DNA of 64,000 bases from Aliishimia sp963922415 (GTDB taxonomy: Bacteria > Pseudomonadota > Alphaproteobacteria > Rhodobacterales > Rhodobacteraceae): positions 1 to 64,000 of the forward strand of contig CAWUIP010000005.1 in NCBI GenBank assembly GCA_963922415.1, read 5' to 3'. The notes under the pieces were generated by a model. It was given only the letters and a program-made list of their open reading frames with translations, had not been told where the DNA came from and ran no database searches. A program made the position numbers and the translations under genes. Positions 7,886 to 16,280 of this stretch are shown piece after piece (the first letter of the stretch is position 1; every line of letters starts with the position of its first letter).

Positions 7886-8526
7886 CTGGCCAAAACCAAG
7901 AGGCGTTCCCGCAGAGAGGTCTGCAAATGCCGGTCGGCGGCGGCGCCTGCCGCCACGGGATCACGGGCGCGCAACGCGGCGATGATGGCCGCATGTTCTT
8001 CGGTGACCACGTCGACACGCGCCGCATCCGTGTAAGTCGTCGGTCCTAGTAAAAGCAGCGAGTGGTTGAGCCCCCGCGCCGCCTCCAGCAGAAAACGGTT
8101 GCGGCATCCCAGGTATAGGCCCCGATGAAAGGTCTGATTGATCGCCGCTGCGCGCGCAGGATTTTCTCGCTCTGCCGCGATGTCCCCATTCAGCGCGTCA
8201 AGCGCGTCAAACTCGGTATTTGTGCCATGCTGTGCCGATAGCTCTGCCGCGGTGCGCTCCAGAACGGCGCGCATTTCGTAAAGCTCGACAACCTCAGCAT
8301 GGCCCAACTGCCGGATAACGGCCCCAAGACGCGGGCGGTGTTCCACAATTCCTTCGGCCTCTAGACGGCGCAGCGCTTCGCGCACAGGCGTGCGGGAGAG
8401 CGAGAGCCGCTCGGCCACTTCCTCTTCGCGCAGTCGGTCGCCAGGCCGGTATACCCCACTGCGCAACGAGGCCATCAAAGCGTCATAGGCCGCAGCACCG
8501 CTGGACTGTGATTTGGGGGCTGACAT
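7882..8526 (-). CDS. GntR-family regulator with FCD effector domain
   Basis: A 214-residue regulator. The N-terminal winged HTH (about 10-75) has YDALMASLRSGVYRPGDRLREEEVAERLSLSRTPVREALRRLEAEGIVE. The all-helical FCD domain follows with the expected metal-binding D/H positions (YEMRAVLE, NQTFHRGLY, EHAAIIAAL, HLQTSL). It is divergently arranged with the TcuA-like gene, and a perfect inverted repeat lies between them, 16 bp from its own start. FCD regulators usually respond to small carboxylic acids, which agrees with a tricarballylate-like substrate. Probably a repressor of both directions. Confidence 0.9.
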   Translation of the reverse strand: MSAPKSQSSGAAAYDALMASLRSGVYRPGDRLREEEVAERLSLSRTPVREALRRLEAEGIVEHRPRLGAVIRQLGHAEVVELYEMRAVLERTAAELSAQHGTNTEFDALDALNGDIAAERENPARAAAINQTFHRGLYLGCRNRFLLEAARGLNHSLLLLGPTTYTDAARVDVVTEEHAAIIAALRARDPVAAGAAADRHLQTSLRERLLVLAR

Positions 8527-8541
8527 TTTTGTCCTTGCAGA

Positions 8542-8561
8542 TTGTATCCAAATGGATACAA
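8542..8561. promoter_or_regulatory. Perfect 9-2-9 inverted repeat, candidate FCD-GntR operator
   Basis: TTGTATCCA (8542-8550), AA, TGGATACAA (8553-8561). It lies 16 bp from the gntR start and 24 bp from the tcuA-like start, in the only shared regulatory space. The core TGTATCC/GGATACA resembles FadR/FCD half-sites in length and symmetry. Binding is inferred from position and symmetry. Confidence 0.75.
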
Positions 8562-8585
8562 GAACCGTAACCGGAGGATAGGCTC

Positions 8586-10055
8586 ATGTCAAAGAAGATT
8601 ATCGTTGTTGGATCAGGAAACGCCGCGATGTGCGCAGGCATCGCCGCATTGGACGCGGGCGCTGAGGTGCTGATGCTGGAAAAGGCCGATGAAAGCCTCG
8701 CGGGCGGCAACACGGCCTACACCGCAGGCGCGATGCGGTTTGCCTATGACAGCGGCGACGATCTTCTGCCCCTCTTGGCGGATCCCGACGACCCGCGCCT
8801 GCCCCGGTCGGACTTTGGCAGCTACACCAAAGAGAAGTTTGCGCAGGATTTATTGGGCTTTAACGAAGGACGCCCTCTGTCGCCCGAACAAGAGGTGTTG
8901 GTCGGCCAATCCTATGACGCGGTACGTTGGTTGGCCGGGCATGGCGTGACTTATGAACCCATCTATGGGCGCCAGAGCTTTGAAAAGGACGGGCGCTTTG
9001 TGTTTTGGGGCGGCTTGACCATGGCGGCTGCGAACGAGGGCGTGGGACTTTACGAGATGGAGCGCGCGGCGTTCGAACGGCTCGGCGGTACGATCCGGTT
9101 CGAGGCGGGCGTCACCGACCTGGTCACAATTGATGGCCGTGTCACTGGCGTGAAAGTCGGCGACGAAACGCTACACGCAGATGCGGTGATCCTAGCCAGC
9201 GGCGGGTTTGAAGCGAGCGAAGCCATGCGCAGCGCCGAGATTGGCCCGGACTGGTCCGTCGCCAAAGTGCGCGGCACGCCGATGAACACCGGCGACGGGC
9301 TGCGCATGGCGATGGAGCTGGGTGCCGCGCGCAATGGCAGCTTCACCGGGTGCCATGCCACGCCGATGGACCTGCACATGAAGGACTTCGGCAACCTCGA
9401 CCTGCCCCCGAAAGAACGCAAGAACTACCGCAAGATCTGCTATTTCCTGGGCGTGATGCTGAACGCGCACGGAGACAGGTTCGTCGACGAGGGCATCAAC
9501 TTCCGAAATTACACCTATGCGCAGTTCGGTCGCGCGGTGCTGGAACAACCGGGCCACTTCGCTTGGCAGATCTTTGACGCGAAGGTGTTTGATCTTCTTT
9601 ACGGCGAGTATCACTTTCAGGATGCCTCATTTGTCGAGGCGGACACGCTTGACGCCCTGATCGCGCAACTGGACGGCGTCGACAAGGATGCCGCGCGTGC
9701 GACGCTTGCGGCTTATAACGCAGCCGTTGACGACGCGACCGCCTTTGACCCGACCGTGCTAGACGGCAAGGGCACAACCGGACTGCCACTGGCGAAATCA
9801 AACTGGGCGCAGAAACTCGATACCGGGCCGTTCCGGGCATATCCAGTCACAGGTGGCATCACGTTCACATACGGAGGCTTAAAGGTCGACGATGCAGGGC
9901 GTGTCCTACGCGACGGCGGCGACAGCATCGATGGTCTTTATGCCTGTGGAGAGCTCGTCGGCGGCGTGTTCTATGGCGGATATCCCGGTGGATCAGGTCT
10001 GACTTCGGGCGCTGTCTTCGGGCGACGGGCTGGTCAAGGCGCGGCCACATACTAA
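8586..10055 (+). CDS. tcuA: FAD-dependent dehydrogenase, TcuA-like (tricarballylate dehydrogenase type)
   Basis: A 489-residue flavoprotein of the succinate dehydrogenase/fumarate reductase flavoprotein superfamily. The dinucleotide-binding motif GSGNAAMCAGIAALDAGAEV is at 8-27, followed by GGNTAYTAGAMRF, and the C-terminal flavin segment GGYPGGSGLTSGAVFGRRAG. In Salmonella, TcuA oxidises tricarballylate to cis-aconitate and passes electrons to TcuB. No tcuB or tcuC is present here; an AbrB-type membrane protein and an FCD-GntR regulator are the only partners. A GGAGG site precedes the ATG. Substrate could be another di- or tricarboxylate. Confidence 0.7.
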   Translation: MSKKIIVVGSGNAAMCAGIAALDAGAEVLMLEKADESLAGGNTAYTAGAMRFAYDSGDDLLPLLADPDDPRLPRSDFGSYTKEKFAQDLLGFNEGRPLSPEQEVLVGQSYDAVRWLAGHGVTYEPIYGRQSFEKDGRFVFWGGLTMAAANEGVGLYEMERAAFERLGGTIRFEAGVTDLVTIDGRVTGVKVGDETLHADAVILASGGFEASEAMRSAEIGPDWSVAKVRGTPMNTGDGLRMAMELGAARNGSFTGCHATPMDLHMKDFGNLDLPPKERKNYRKICYFLGVMLNAHGDRFVDEGINFRNYTYAQFGRAVLEQPGHFAWQIFDAKVFDLLYGEYHFQDASFVEADTLDALIAQLDGVDKDAARATLAAYNAAVDDATAFDPTVLDGKGTTGLPLAKSNWAQKLDTGPFRAYPVTGGITFTYGGLKVDDAGRVLRDGGDSIDGLYACGELVGGVFYGGYPGGSGLTSGAVFGRRAGQGAATY

Positions 10056-10149
10056 CGCGAGCGGCAACGGTCCGCGCTGCACAATCTTGTGCACCGGTCA
10101 GCGGCGTCAGCAACCTATGAACCGTCGCCGGGTTAAGACAGACCAGATG

Positions 10150-11076
10150 TCAGATGTCGCGCCAAATCGGATTGGTCCAAGCGCGCTTACCGGCCCGGTC
10201 AATAACCGTCAGGCGCAACCAGGGGCTATCGTAGAACCGCACAAGCGGCACTTCGCAACGGCTCATGCTCTCACCGTGCACCGCAACGGCGGCGCACCCC
10301 TTGCCCTGAACGATCACCGTCACAGCCGCGGAACACTCTACGTGAACGGCGGCCTTTTCCCACGCCACGTTGCGGATCTCGGGCCCTGTTGACGCATACA
10401 TATGTCCGGCCTTTAGGGCCGCTAACAAGGCCTCGGGCGTGTTTTCTTCGGCCTTGACCATGGTCCAACCGCCGAAGTGATCGGGTTCTGAGAAATGGGC
10501 ATCATCTGTGGCACACAGGTTCAGGCGCCGCCCCTCTTCCAAAAGTCGATCAAGATGCCAAAACCCTTCGGCCCGGTCGGCACCGACCTGGCAACCATGG
10601 TTATAGACTTCCACCGCGTGAGCCGCCTCGAGCGACCGCGCATCCGCCAAGCTCAGACCACCCCATTCGGGATGTGCGACAGCGACAAAGGCCCCGGCAT
10701 CCCGCGCACGCTGCGCCAGTTCGGGTCCAGTTTCCTGATCGTCGATCGGCACGAAACCCGGGGAGTTCGAAGGCGCGAAGTCCTCGGGCAGGCCCACAGC
10801 GAGGATGTGCCACAGCTCCCCATTCTCCATCGCGCCAGAGTGCACTTCTGCGCCCAGGATCGTGGTAAAGGCATCGTCGCGGAATGGTTTCGTGTCGACG
10901 ATCGGGTAGTCGTAGGGCCCAATAAAGTGATCGGTCAGCGCGATAAAATCATAGCCTTCGGCCTTATAGCGGCGGCACACCTCTTCTGGTGTCAGCACAC
11001 CATCCGAGCGATTGGAATGGGTGTGCAAGTTGCCGCGCCAGAAGCGACCGGGGGCGGAGAAGGCTGGATCATGCAT
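10150..11076 (-). CDS. PHP-domain metallohydrolase (CehA/McbA type)
   Basis: A 308-residue protein. PHP metal motifs are HTHSNRSDG at about 18-26, ALTDHF at 46-51, GAEVH at 75-79, VAHPEWGG at about 132-139 and ATDDAHF at about 189-195. The family hydrolyses phosphoesters or carbamate esters. It is the last gene of a run that starts with an ABC importer (18323 leftward); 15 bp separate it from the GNAT gene. It may hydrolyse the imported compound or a derivative (inference). Confidence 0.8.
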   Translation of the reverse strand: MHDPAFSAPGRFWRGNLHTHSNRSDGVLTPEEVCRRYKAEGYDFIALTDHFIGPYDYPIVDTKPFRDDAFTTILGAEVHSGAMENGELWHILAVGLPEDFAPSNSPGFVPIDDQETGPELAQRARDAGAFVAVAHPEWGGLSLADARSLEAAHAVEVYNHGCQVGADRAEGFWHLDRLLEEGRRLNLCATDDAHFSEPDHFGGWTMVKAEENTPEALLAALKAGHMYASTGPEIRNVAWEKAAVHVECSAAVTVIVQGKGCAAVAVHGESMSRCEVPLVRFYDSPWLRLTVIDRAGKRAWTNPIWRDI

Positions 11077-11091
11077 GGGTGAGGTCCTTTG

Positions 11092-11547
11092 TCAGTCGAT
11101 GGCTTTGACCATAAAAACGCGCAAGCGGTCATCGCGCCCAGAAGGCGACGGGCCTACGCGCAACACGCGGTAGCCCTCACGAGAGTAAAAGGCGACGAGC
11201 CGGGTAAAAATCTGCGCGGTGTAGAGGTGGATCTGCCGCACACCGTCCGCGCGGGCTTTGTCTTCAATCGCCGTCAGGGCTTTTGCGCCAAAGCCCTTGC
11301 CTTGTTGGTCGGGCTCAATGGCGATCTGATTGATGTAAAGCGTGTCATCGTCGCGCCACATCATCGCCGCCCCGATCCGCTCTGGCGCATCCAGCCACCA
11401 CACCTCGCCATCTGCAATCGCAGAGGCCATCCAAGGATACGGGCCTGGCCATGGGCGGCCCATGGCTTGGGCATAATCCACAAACGCGGCCTCCACGACT
11501 TGGGTCACGGCCGCTTCATCTTCAGGCTTGGCCGCCGTCAGCTTCAT
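11092..11547 (-). CDS. GNAT-family N-acetyltransferase
   Basis: A 151-residue single-domain GNAT. The acetyl-CoA motif is INQIAIEPDQQGKGFGAKALTAIED (about residues 71-95) and the C-terminal strand FTRLVAFYSREGYRVLRVGPS. Its start overlaps the stop of the methyltransferase gene (ATGA, 11544-11547), so both are co-translated. Acceptor unknown; position within the importer unit suggests it modifies the imported molecule or provides resistance to it. Confidence 0.8.
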   Translation of the reverse strand: MKLTAAKPEDEAAVTQVVEAAFVDYAQAMGRPWPGPYPWMASAIADGEVWWLDAPERIGAAMMWRDDDTLYINQIAIEPDQQGKGFGAKALTAIEDKARADGVRQIHLYTAQIFTRLVAFYSREGYRVLRVGPSPSGRDDRLRVFMVKAID

Positions 11548-12164
11548 AGCTTGCGGAAGATCATCACCAGCCCGCGATCCTCTGCGTGCGGATGGTCTTT
11601 TTGGTCGTAAATCTCGATCTCAGCAAAGCGCAGAGGCGAGATCTGCCCGCGCGCTTGCATCGTGGCCAGGGCAGAGCCAAAGCCCATCCCGTCCATCACT
11701 GCCGGGATGGTGCCGCAGACGAACAACGCGCCAGGTCGGGTCACGCGCAGCAGCTCGGGAAAACAAGCAGGCCCCACATGGCCGTGGGTGAACGTCCCGC
11801 ACGAGATCACACCGCCATAGCTGTCATCTGCTATTTCAAGCGGTTCGAGCAGATTGCCTTCGATCAGCGTGCGGTAGATCCCTTTGGGGCGCGCCACATC
11901 CAGCATCTCGGGCGTGATGTCGAACGCATCGGTTGTGGCACCCTGCAAATGCTCGGTCACGAGGCCTGTCCCTGCCCCGATATCCAGGATCGGTTCATCG
12001 CCATCGCTTTCGGCCAAGTAAAGCTCCGCGATCTTGCGCGGCGCGACAAAGCCCCAAGCCGCGCCAAACTTGTCTTCATAGGTCGCGGCCCATTTGCCAT
12101 AAAGCTTCGCGGCATCGTCGGGCCCGTCAATCTCGTAGGCGGCGTCTAGATCATAGTCGGGCAT
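11544..12164 (-). CDS. Class I SAM-dependent methyltransferase
   Basis: A 206-residue Rossmann-like methyltransferase. Motif I is ILDIGAGTGLVTEHL at about residues 59-73, then FDITPEMLDVAR for the acidic loop, and a GGVISCGTFTHGHVG motif IV region. The N-terminal YGKWAATYEDKFG is typical of small-molecule methyltransferases. 12 bp separate it from the upstream ATPase gene; it overlaps the following GNAT gene. Substrate unknown. Confidence 0.8.
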   Translation of the reverse strand: MPDYDLDAAYEIDGPDDAAKLYGKWAATYEDKFGAAWGFVAPRKIAELYLAESDGDEPILDIGAGTGLVTEHLQGATTDAFDITPEMLDVARPKGIYRTLIEGNLLEPLEIADDSYGGVISCGTFTHGHVGPACFPELLRVTRPGALFVCGTIPAVMDGMGFGSALATMQARGQISPLRFAEIEIYDQKDHPHAEDRGLVMIFRKL

Positions 12165-12176
12165 CGGGGGGGTCCT

Positions 12177-13016
12177 TTAGGCAGAGCGGGCCGGCACGCG
12201 CGATTTCACATCCGGGTCAAGCGATGGGATCGCAGCCAGCAGCGTCTTGGTATAGTCATGTTGTGGATTGGCGAAGATCTCCCGCGTGGGGCCGCGTTCG
12301 ACAATCTCGCCCAGATAAATCACCGCCACGTAATCGCAGACATGGGCCACAACGCTGAGATCATGGCTGATGAAGAGATAGGTGAGGTCCAGATCACGCT
12401 GCAACGCCTTAAGAAGGTTCAGGATATCCGCCTGGATCGACACGTCGAGCGCGGCGACACATTCATCGGCCACCACGAAATTCGGGCGCGAGGCGAGCGT
12501 GCGCGCAATCGAGATCCGCTGCCGCTGCCCACCAGAAAACGCATGCGGATAGCGGCGCAAATGTTCGAGACTTAAGCGGCATTTGGAGGCAATCTCGCGC
12601 ACCCGCTCATCGGTTTCTGCGCGCGAGGCGGTCAGGCCCAGCACCTCTAGGGGTTCGGCAATGATGTCGCGCACCGTCATACGCGGGCTCAGCGCGGCGT
12701 AAGGGTCCTGGAAAATCAGCTGGGCGTGACTGCGGAAGGCTTTCTCCTCGGCCGCGGTCATCGATCCCACATCAAAGCGGTTCGTGCCGTCATCATAGGT
12801 GATGGTGCCTTCGGTGATCGGCGCGGCCTTCAAGATCGCGCGGCCCAGCGTCGTTTTGCCAGAGCCACTCTCGCCCACCAGCCCCACAAAGGCGCCCTTG
12901 GGGATGTCCAGCGACACCTTGTTCACCGCCTTCAACATGGGCGGCGTACCAAAGAGCCGCCGACCCAGCGGAAAGCCAACGGTCAGGTTCTTGATCGACA
13001 CCAATGGCTGGGTCAT
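12177..13016 (-). CDS. ABC transporter ATPase, second (DppF/OppF-type)
   Basis: A 279-residue ATPase. Walker A GESGSGKTTLGR, Q-loop LIFQDPYAALSPRM, signature FSGGQRQRISIAR, Walker B NFVVADECVAALD and switch His in FISHDLSV are all intact; YLGEIVE follows. The start is the ATG at 13016, overlapping the stop of the preceding ATPase (ATGA). A longer frame to 13127 lies inside that gene. Note Walker B reads ADECVAALD, where family members more often have ADEPVSALD, a mild deviation. It forms the nucleotide-binding pair of the importer with the preceding gene. Confidence 0.9.
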   Translation of the reverse strand: MTQPLVSIKNLTVGFPLGRRLFGTPPMLKAVNKVSLDIPKGAFVGLVGESGSGKTTLGRAILKAAPITEGTITYDDGTNRFDVGSMTAAEEKAFRSHAQLIFQDPYAALSPRMTVRDIIAEPLEVLGLTASRAETDERVREIASKCRLSLEHLRRYPHAFSGGQRQRISIARTLASRPNFVVADECVAALDVSIQADILNLLKALQRDLDLTYLFISHDLSVVAHVCDYVAVIYLGEIVERGPTREIFANPQHDYTKTLLAAIPSLDPDVKSRVPARSA

Positions 13017-14008
13017 GCGGCCCCCTTCTGCACCAGCGAAAAGCTGGCCGCGTGATGCCCCGGCGAAACCTCGACCATCGGCGGCACTTGGGTCGCGCAG
13101 CGCCCGCCCGGTACGAATTTCGGACACCGGGTGTGAAAGACGCAGCCTTGCGGGCGTTCCAGCGGTGACGGGATGTCGCCCGGGATCGGGGTCAGCGGGG
13201 CTTCTAGATCGTCCAACTTGGGCAGCGCATTCAGAAGGCCTTGGGTATAGGGATGCGCGGGCGTGCGGATCACATCGCGGACCGGCCCAGTCTCAAGGAT
13301 GCGGCCCAGATACATCACCGCGACCCGATCCGCCGTCTGCGCGATCACCCCCAGATCGTGCGTGATAAAGAGGATGCCCATGCCGAACTCGGCCACAAGC
13401 TCTTTCATCAAATCAATCACCTGCGCCTGGATCGTCACGTCCAAAGCCGTGGTTGGCTCGTCCGCGATCAGCAGCCGCGGCTTGGTCGAGAGCGCCATGG
13501 CGATCATCGCGCGTTGCCGCATCCCGCCCGAGAACTCAAACACGTATTGGTCGATGCGCTTGGACGGCTCGGTGATGCCCACCCGGTCGAGCATTTCGAT
13601 GGAGAGCGCGCGGGCCTGTTTCTTGTTCAGATCGGTGTGGATTAAGAGCTGTTCGACCATCTGCGCGCCCACAGTGATCGCAGGCGCAAAACTCGCCATC
13701 GGCTCTTGGAAGATCATCGAAATCGCGCCACCCCGGATGACCCGCATCTCGCGTTCGCGCCGCAACTGGAGGATCTCCACCGGCGTGTCGCCGTGCAGTG
13801 TGATCCGAGAGGCCGGGTCGTAGACCGTGTTGTCGCCATTCAACTGCATCAGGGATTTCGCCGTCACCGACTTGCCCGAGCCGCTTTCGCCCACAAGGCC
13901 AAGGATCTCGCCCTGCTCGATGTCAAAGGACACGTCTTCGACAGCCGTGATTAGCCCCTCGTCGGTTTTGAACCGGATGGTGAGATCGCGGACCGAGATC
14001 AGGCTCAT
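13013..14008 (-). CDS. ABC transporter ATPase, first (DppD/OppD-type)
   Basis: A 331-residue ATPase with Walker A GESGSGKSVTAKSL, Q-loop MIFQEPMASFAP, signature FSGGMRQRAMIAMAL, Walker B LLIADEPTTALD and ITHDLGV. The C-terminal oligopeptide/dipeptide ABC extension with CVFHTRCPKFVPGGRC (four-cysteine motif region) is present. The start at 14008 overlaps the stop of the upstream permease (ATGA). Energises the importer at the inner face of the membrane. Confidence 0.92.
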   Translation of the reverse strand: MSLISVRDLTIRFKTDEGLITAVEDVSFDIEQGEILGLVGESGSGKSVTAKSLMQLNGDNTVYDPASRITLHGDTPVEILQLRREREMRVIRGGAISMIFQEPMASFAPAITVGAQMVEQLLIHTDLNKKQARALSIEMLDRVGITEPSKRIDQYVFEFSGGMRQRAMIAMALSTKPRLLIADEPTTALDVTIQAQVIDLMKELVAEFGMGILFITHDLGVIAQTADRVAVMYLGRILETGPVRDVIRTPAHPYTQGLLNALPKLDDLEAPLTPIPGDIPSPLERPQGCVFHTRCPKFVPGGRCATQVPPMVEVSPGHHAASFSLVQKGAA

Positions 14009-15126
14009 TTCCCGCCTCCCGAATAGGGGTCCGCCGCGTCGCGCAGCCCGTCGCCCACAAAGACGAAGGCCATCACCAGCGTGACAAAGAAAATCACCGG
14101 GATGAAATACCACTGATAGTTCAGCAGCACATCCGCCTGCGTGGTGTTCTGCAAGAGCACCCCAAGCGAGGTGACCGGGTCCTTCAGGCCCAGCCCGATA
14201 AAGCTGAGCGCGGTTTCCGACAGCACCATATACGGGAACGAGATCACCAGATCGACGATGATGTAGCTGGTGAAACTCGGCAGCAGGTGGCGGCGGATGA
14301 TATGGCTCGACGAGGCACCAGAAAGTCGCGCGGCCAGCACGTAATCCTGATTGCGCTCGACCAGCAGATGGGTGCGCACGCGCCGCGCCAGTGTCGGCCA
14401 ACCGATCAGCCCGAGGATGATGGAGATGAAGAAAAACCGCGTCTCAGCCGACCACGTGTCGGGCACAAAGGCCGCAAGCGCCATGAACAGTGGGATCGCG
14501 GGCACCGTGCGGATCGCATCGGTGATCATCTGCAAAACCCCGTCGACCACACCGCCGAAATAGCCCGCAATTCCCCCAATGGCGAGCGCCAGGACAAAGG
14601 AGATCAGCACGCCCAAAGTCCCCACCGCAAGCGAGGTGCGGATCGCGTGGAAGGTGCGCGAGAAGATGTCCTTGCCCGTATCATCTGTGCCAAAAAGGTG
14701 GATTTTGCCGGTATCAACGCCAAAAAGGTGCCGGTCCAGCGGGATACCGAACCACTTGTATTCATCGCCCTTGACGAAAAACTGCACATAGCGGCGGTCG
14801 TCCGTGTCGATCGTTGTCACCCAGCGGAAGTTCGTGGCCAGCGAGCGTTCGCGTTTCACGCCATAAATGAACGGACGGGCGGAACAGCCAGCGTCGTCGC
14901 AAAACCGCGGGATCTGCGGGGCGCCATTGGTGTACTCTTTGTTCGCACCTGCGATAGTGGGGTTATAGGGGCCCACGAAATCAGCAAAGAGACCGAGCAC
15001 TATAAGCACGATCAAAATGATCCCTGCGAACATCGCCGCGCGCTGCTTTTTGAACCGCGCCCAGACAAGCTGACGTTGTGACGCGGTGAAATACGCCTCT
15101 TTAGCCTGTTGGCTCACATCGCTCAT
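14005..15126 (-). CDS. ABC transporter permease (DppC/OppC-type)
   Basis: A 373-residue permease. An N-terminal OppC_N segment (QRAAMFAGIILIVLIVLGLFADF) is followed by a roughly 110-residue periplasmic insert with several aromatic and charged residues and two Cys, then the BPD_transp_1 core with the EAA-type loop VLAARLSGASSSHIIRRHLLPS. The large insert is typical of the AgpC/opine-oligosaccharide-like branch rather than plain dipeptide permeases. The ATG at 15126 is used; 40 bp downstream of the preceding permease gene. Confidence 0.9.
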   Translation of the reverse strand: MSDVSQQAKEAYFTASQRQLVWARFKKQRAAMFAGIILIVLIVLGLFADFVGPYNPTIAGANKEYTNGAPQIPRFCDDAGCSARPFIYGVKRERSLATNFRWVTTIDTDDRRYVQFFVKGDEYKWFGIPLDRHLFGVDTGKIHLFGTDDTGKDIFSRTFHAIRTSLAVGTLGVLISFVLALAIGGIAGYFGGVVDGVLQMITDAIRTVPAIPLFMALAAFVPDTWSAETRFFFISIILGLIGWPTLARRVRTHLLVERNQDYVLAARLSGASSSHIIRRHLLPSFTSYIIVDLVISFPYMVLSETALSFIGLGLKDPVTSLGVLLQNTTQADVLLNYQWYFIPVIFFVTLVMAFVFVGDGLRDAADPYSGGGK

Positions 15127-15166
15127 CGCACCTGCCCCTCCGGGCCCAAGGGCAACCGTCCAACCA

Positions 15167-16180
15167 TCACGCGGTCCCTCCGATAACAGAGCGACGCATG
15201 CGCGGGTCGAGTGCTGCCAAGGCCACATCGGTGATGAAATTCAACCCCACAATCGTGGCGGTGAGCAGAAAGATGATCGCGCCTGCAAGCTGCTGGTCAT
15301 TCGACCGCGCCAAGGCCTCTAACAAAAGCGCGCCCGCCTCCGTCAGCGTCAGGATGATGGCGACGATGGGTAGTTCATTAAAGATCCGGTTCAGATCGAA
15401 CCCCAGCGAGTTCACAATCGGCCCCAGCGCATGCCGCGCCGGGTACCGCCACAAGAGCCGCCGCCCATAAAGGCCACGCGCACGGGCGGCAGTCACATAA
15501 AGCTTGGATTGCTCATCCAGCATCAAGGCGCGCACAGTTTGCAGCGCAAAGGCGGTCGCCGACCAGCCCAGGATGAACACCGGAAGCCAAGCGCGGCTCA
15601 TGAAATCCCAAAACTTTGCCATCGACCAAGGCGCGTCACGGAACTCTTTCGAAAAGAGCCCGCTGAGCGAGTCGCCGAAATAGACGGTCGAAATCAACAT
15701 GATGATCAGCGCTAAAAGGAAGTTCGGCAACGCCAAGCCCAAATAGGACACCACCCGCAGAAGATTGTTAACCACAGGGTTGCGCGAGGATGCAGCGTAG
15801 ATGCCAACCGGGATCGCGATAAGATAGGCCAGAAACAGGGCCGCAAAGCAAATGCCTGCAGAAATCAGGAACTTAGAACCCAAAAGCTGGCTGATGCCCA
15901 CGCGTAGGATGCAGCTTTCGCCAAAATCGCCGACAAATGCGCCCGCGACCCAGGTGCCCCACCGATAAAAGAAGGGCTGGTCCAGGCCCAGCCGCGCGCG
16001 CTCTGCGTCGATGTCTTCGCGGGTCAGGTTCTGACCTTGGGTGTTCTTGTAAGCCAGGTACCGCTCGGCGCAGTCGCCCGGCACAAGTTCCATCAAGGAA
16101 AACACAAGCAATGACACCAAGAGCAAGGTGATCACGGCGAGCACCGCTCGCACGCCTACGAATCTCAGGAAGTTCGCCAT
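15167..16180 (-). CDS. ABC transporter permease (DppB/OppB-type)
   Basis: A 337-residue permease with an N-terminal membrane segment (VLAVITLLLVSLLVFSLMELVPGD), a periplasmic insert containing two Cys (GDCAERY and ESCILRV), and the core with the coupling loop YVTAARARGLYGRRLLWRYPARHALGP. The ATG at 16180 is preceded by a purine-rich GGAAGGG. It lies 100 bp after the binding-protein gene, with a hairpin in between. Confidence 0.9.
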   Translation of the reverse strand: MANFLRFVGVRAVLAVITLLLVSLLVFSLMELVPGDCAERYLAYKNTQGQNLTREDIDAERARLGLDQPFFYRWGTWVAGAFVGDFGESCILRVGISQLLGSKFLISAGICFAALFLAYLIAIPVGIYAASSRNPVVNNLLRVVSYLGLALPNFLLALIIMLISTVYFGDSLSGLFSKEFRDAPWSMAKFWDFMSRAWLPVFILGWSATAFALQTVRALMLDEQSKLYVTAARARGLYGRRLLWRYPARHALGPIVNSLGFDLNRIFNELPIVAIILTLTEAGALLLEALARSNDQQLAGAIIFLLTATIVGLNFITDVALAALDPRMRRSVIGGTA

Positions 16181-16229
16181 CGTCCCAACCCTTCCTCCGA
16201 AGCTTGGCGAACCTGCTCCGGCAAGGCAA

Positions 16230-16257
16230 GGACCGAGCACGCTCTGCGGCTCGGTCC
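16230..16257. repeat. Hairpin between binding-protein and permease genes
   Basis: GGACCGAGC (16230-16238) pairs with GCTCGGTCC (16249-16257), a 9-bp stem with a 10-nt loop. Read in the direction of the operon there is no U-tract after it (the T-run lies on the other side), so it is more likely an mRNA-stabilising or processing hairpin that keeps binding-protein message in excess, as seen in many importer operons. Confidence 0.55.
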
Positions 16258-16280
16258 TCGCCCTTTTTCAAGAAAGTGCC

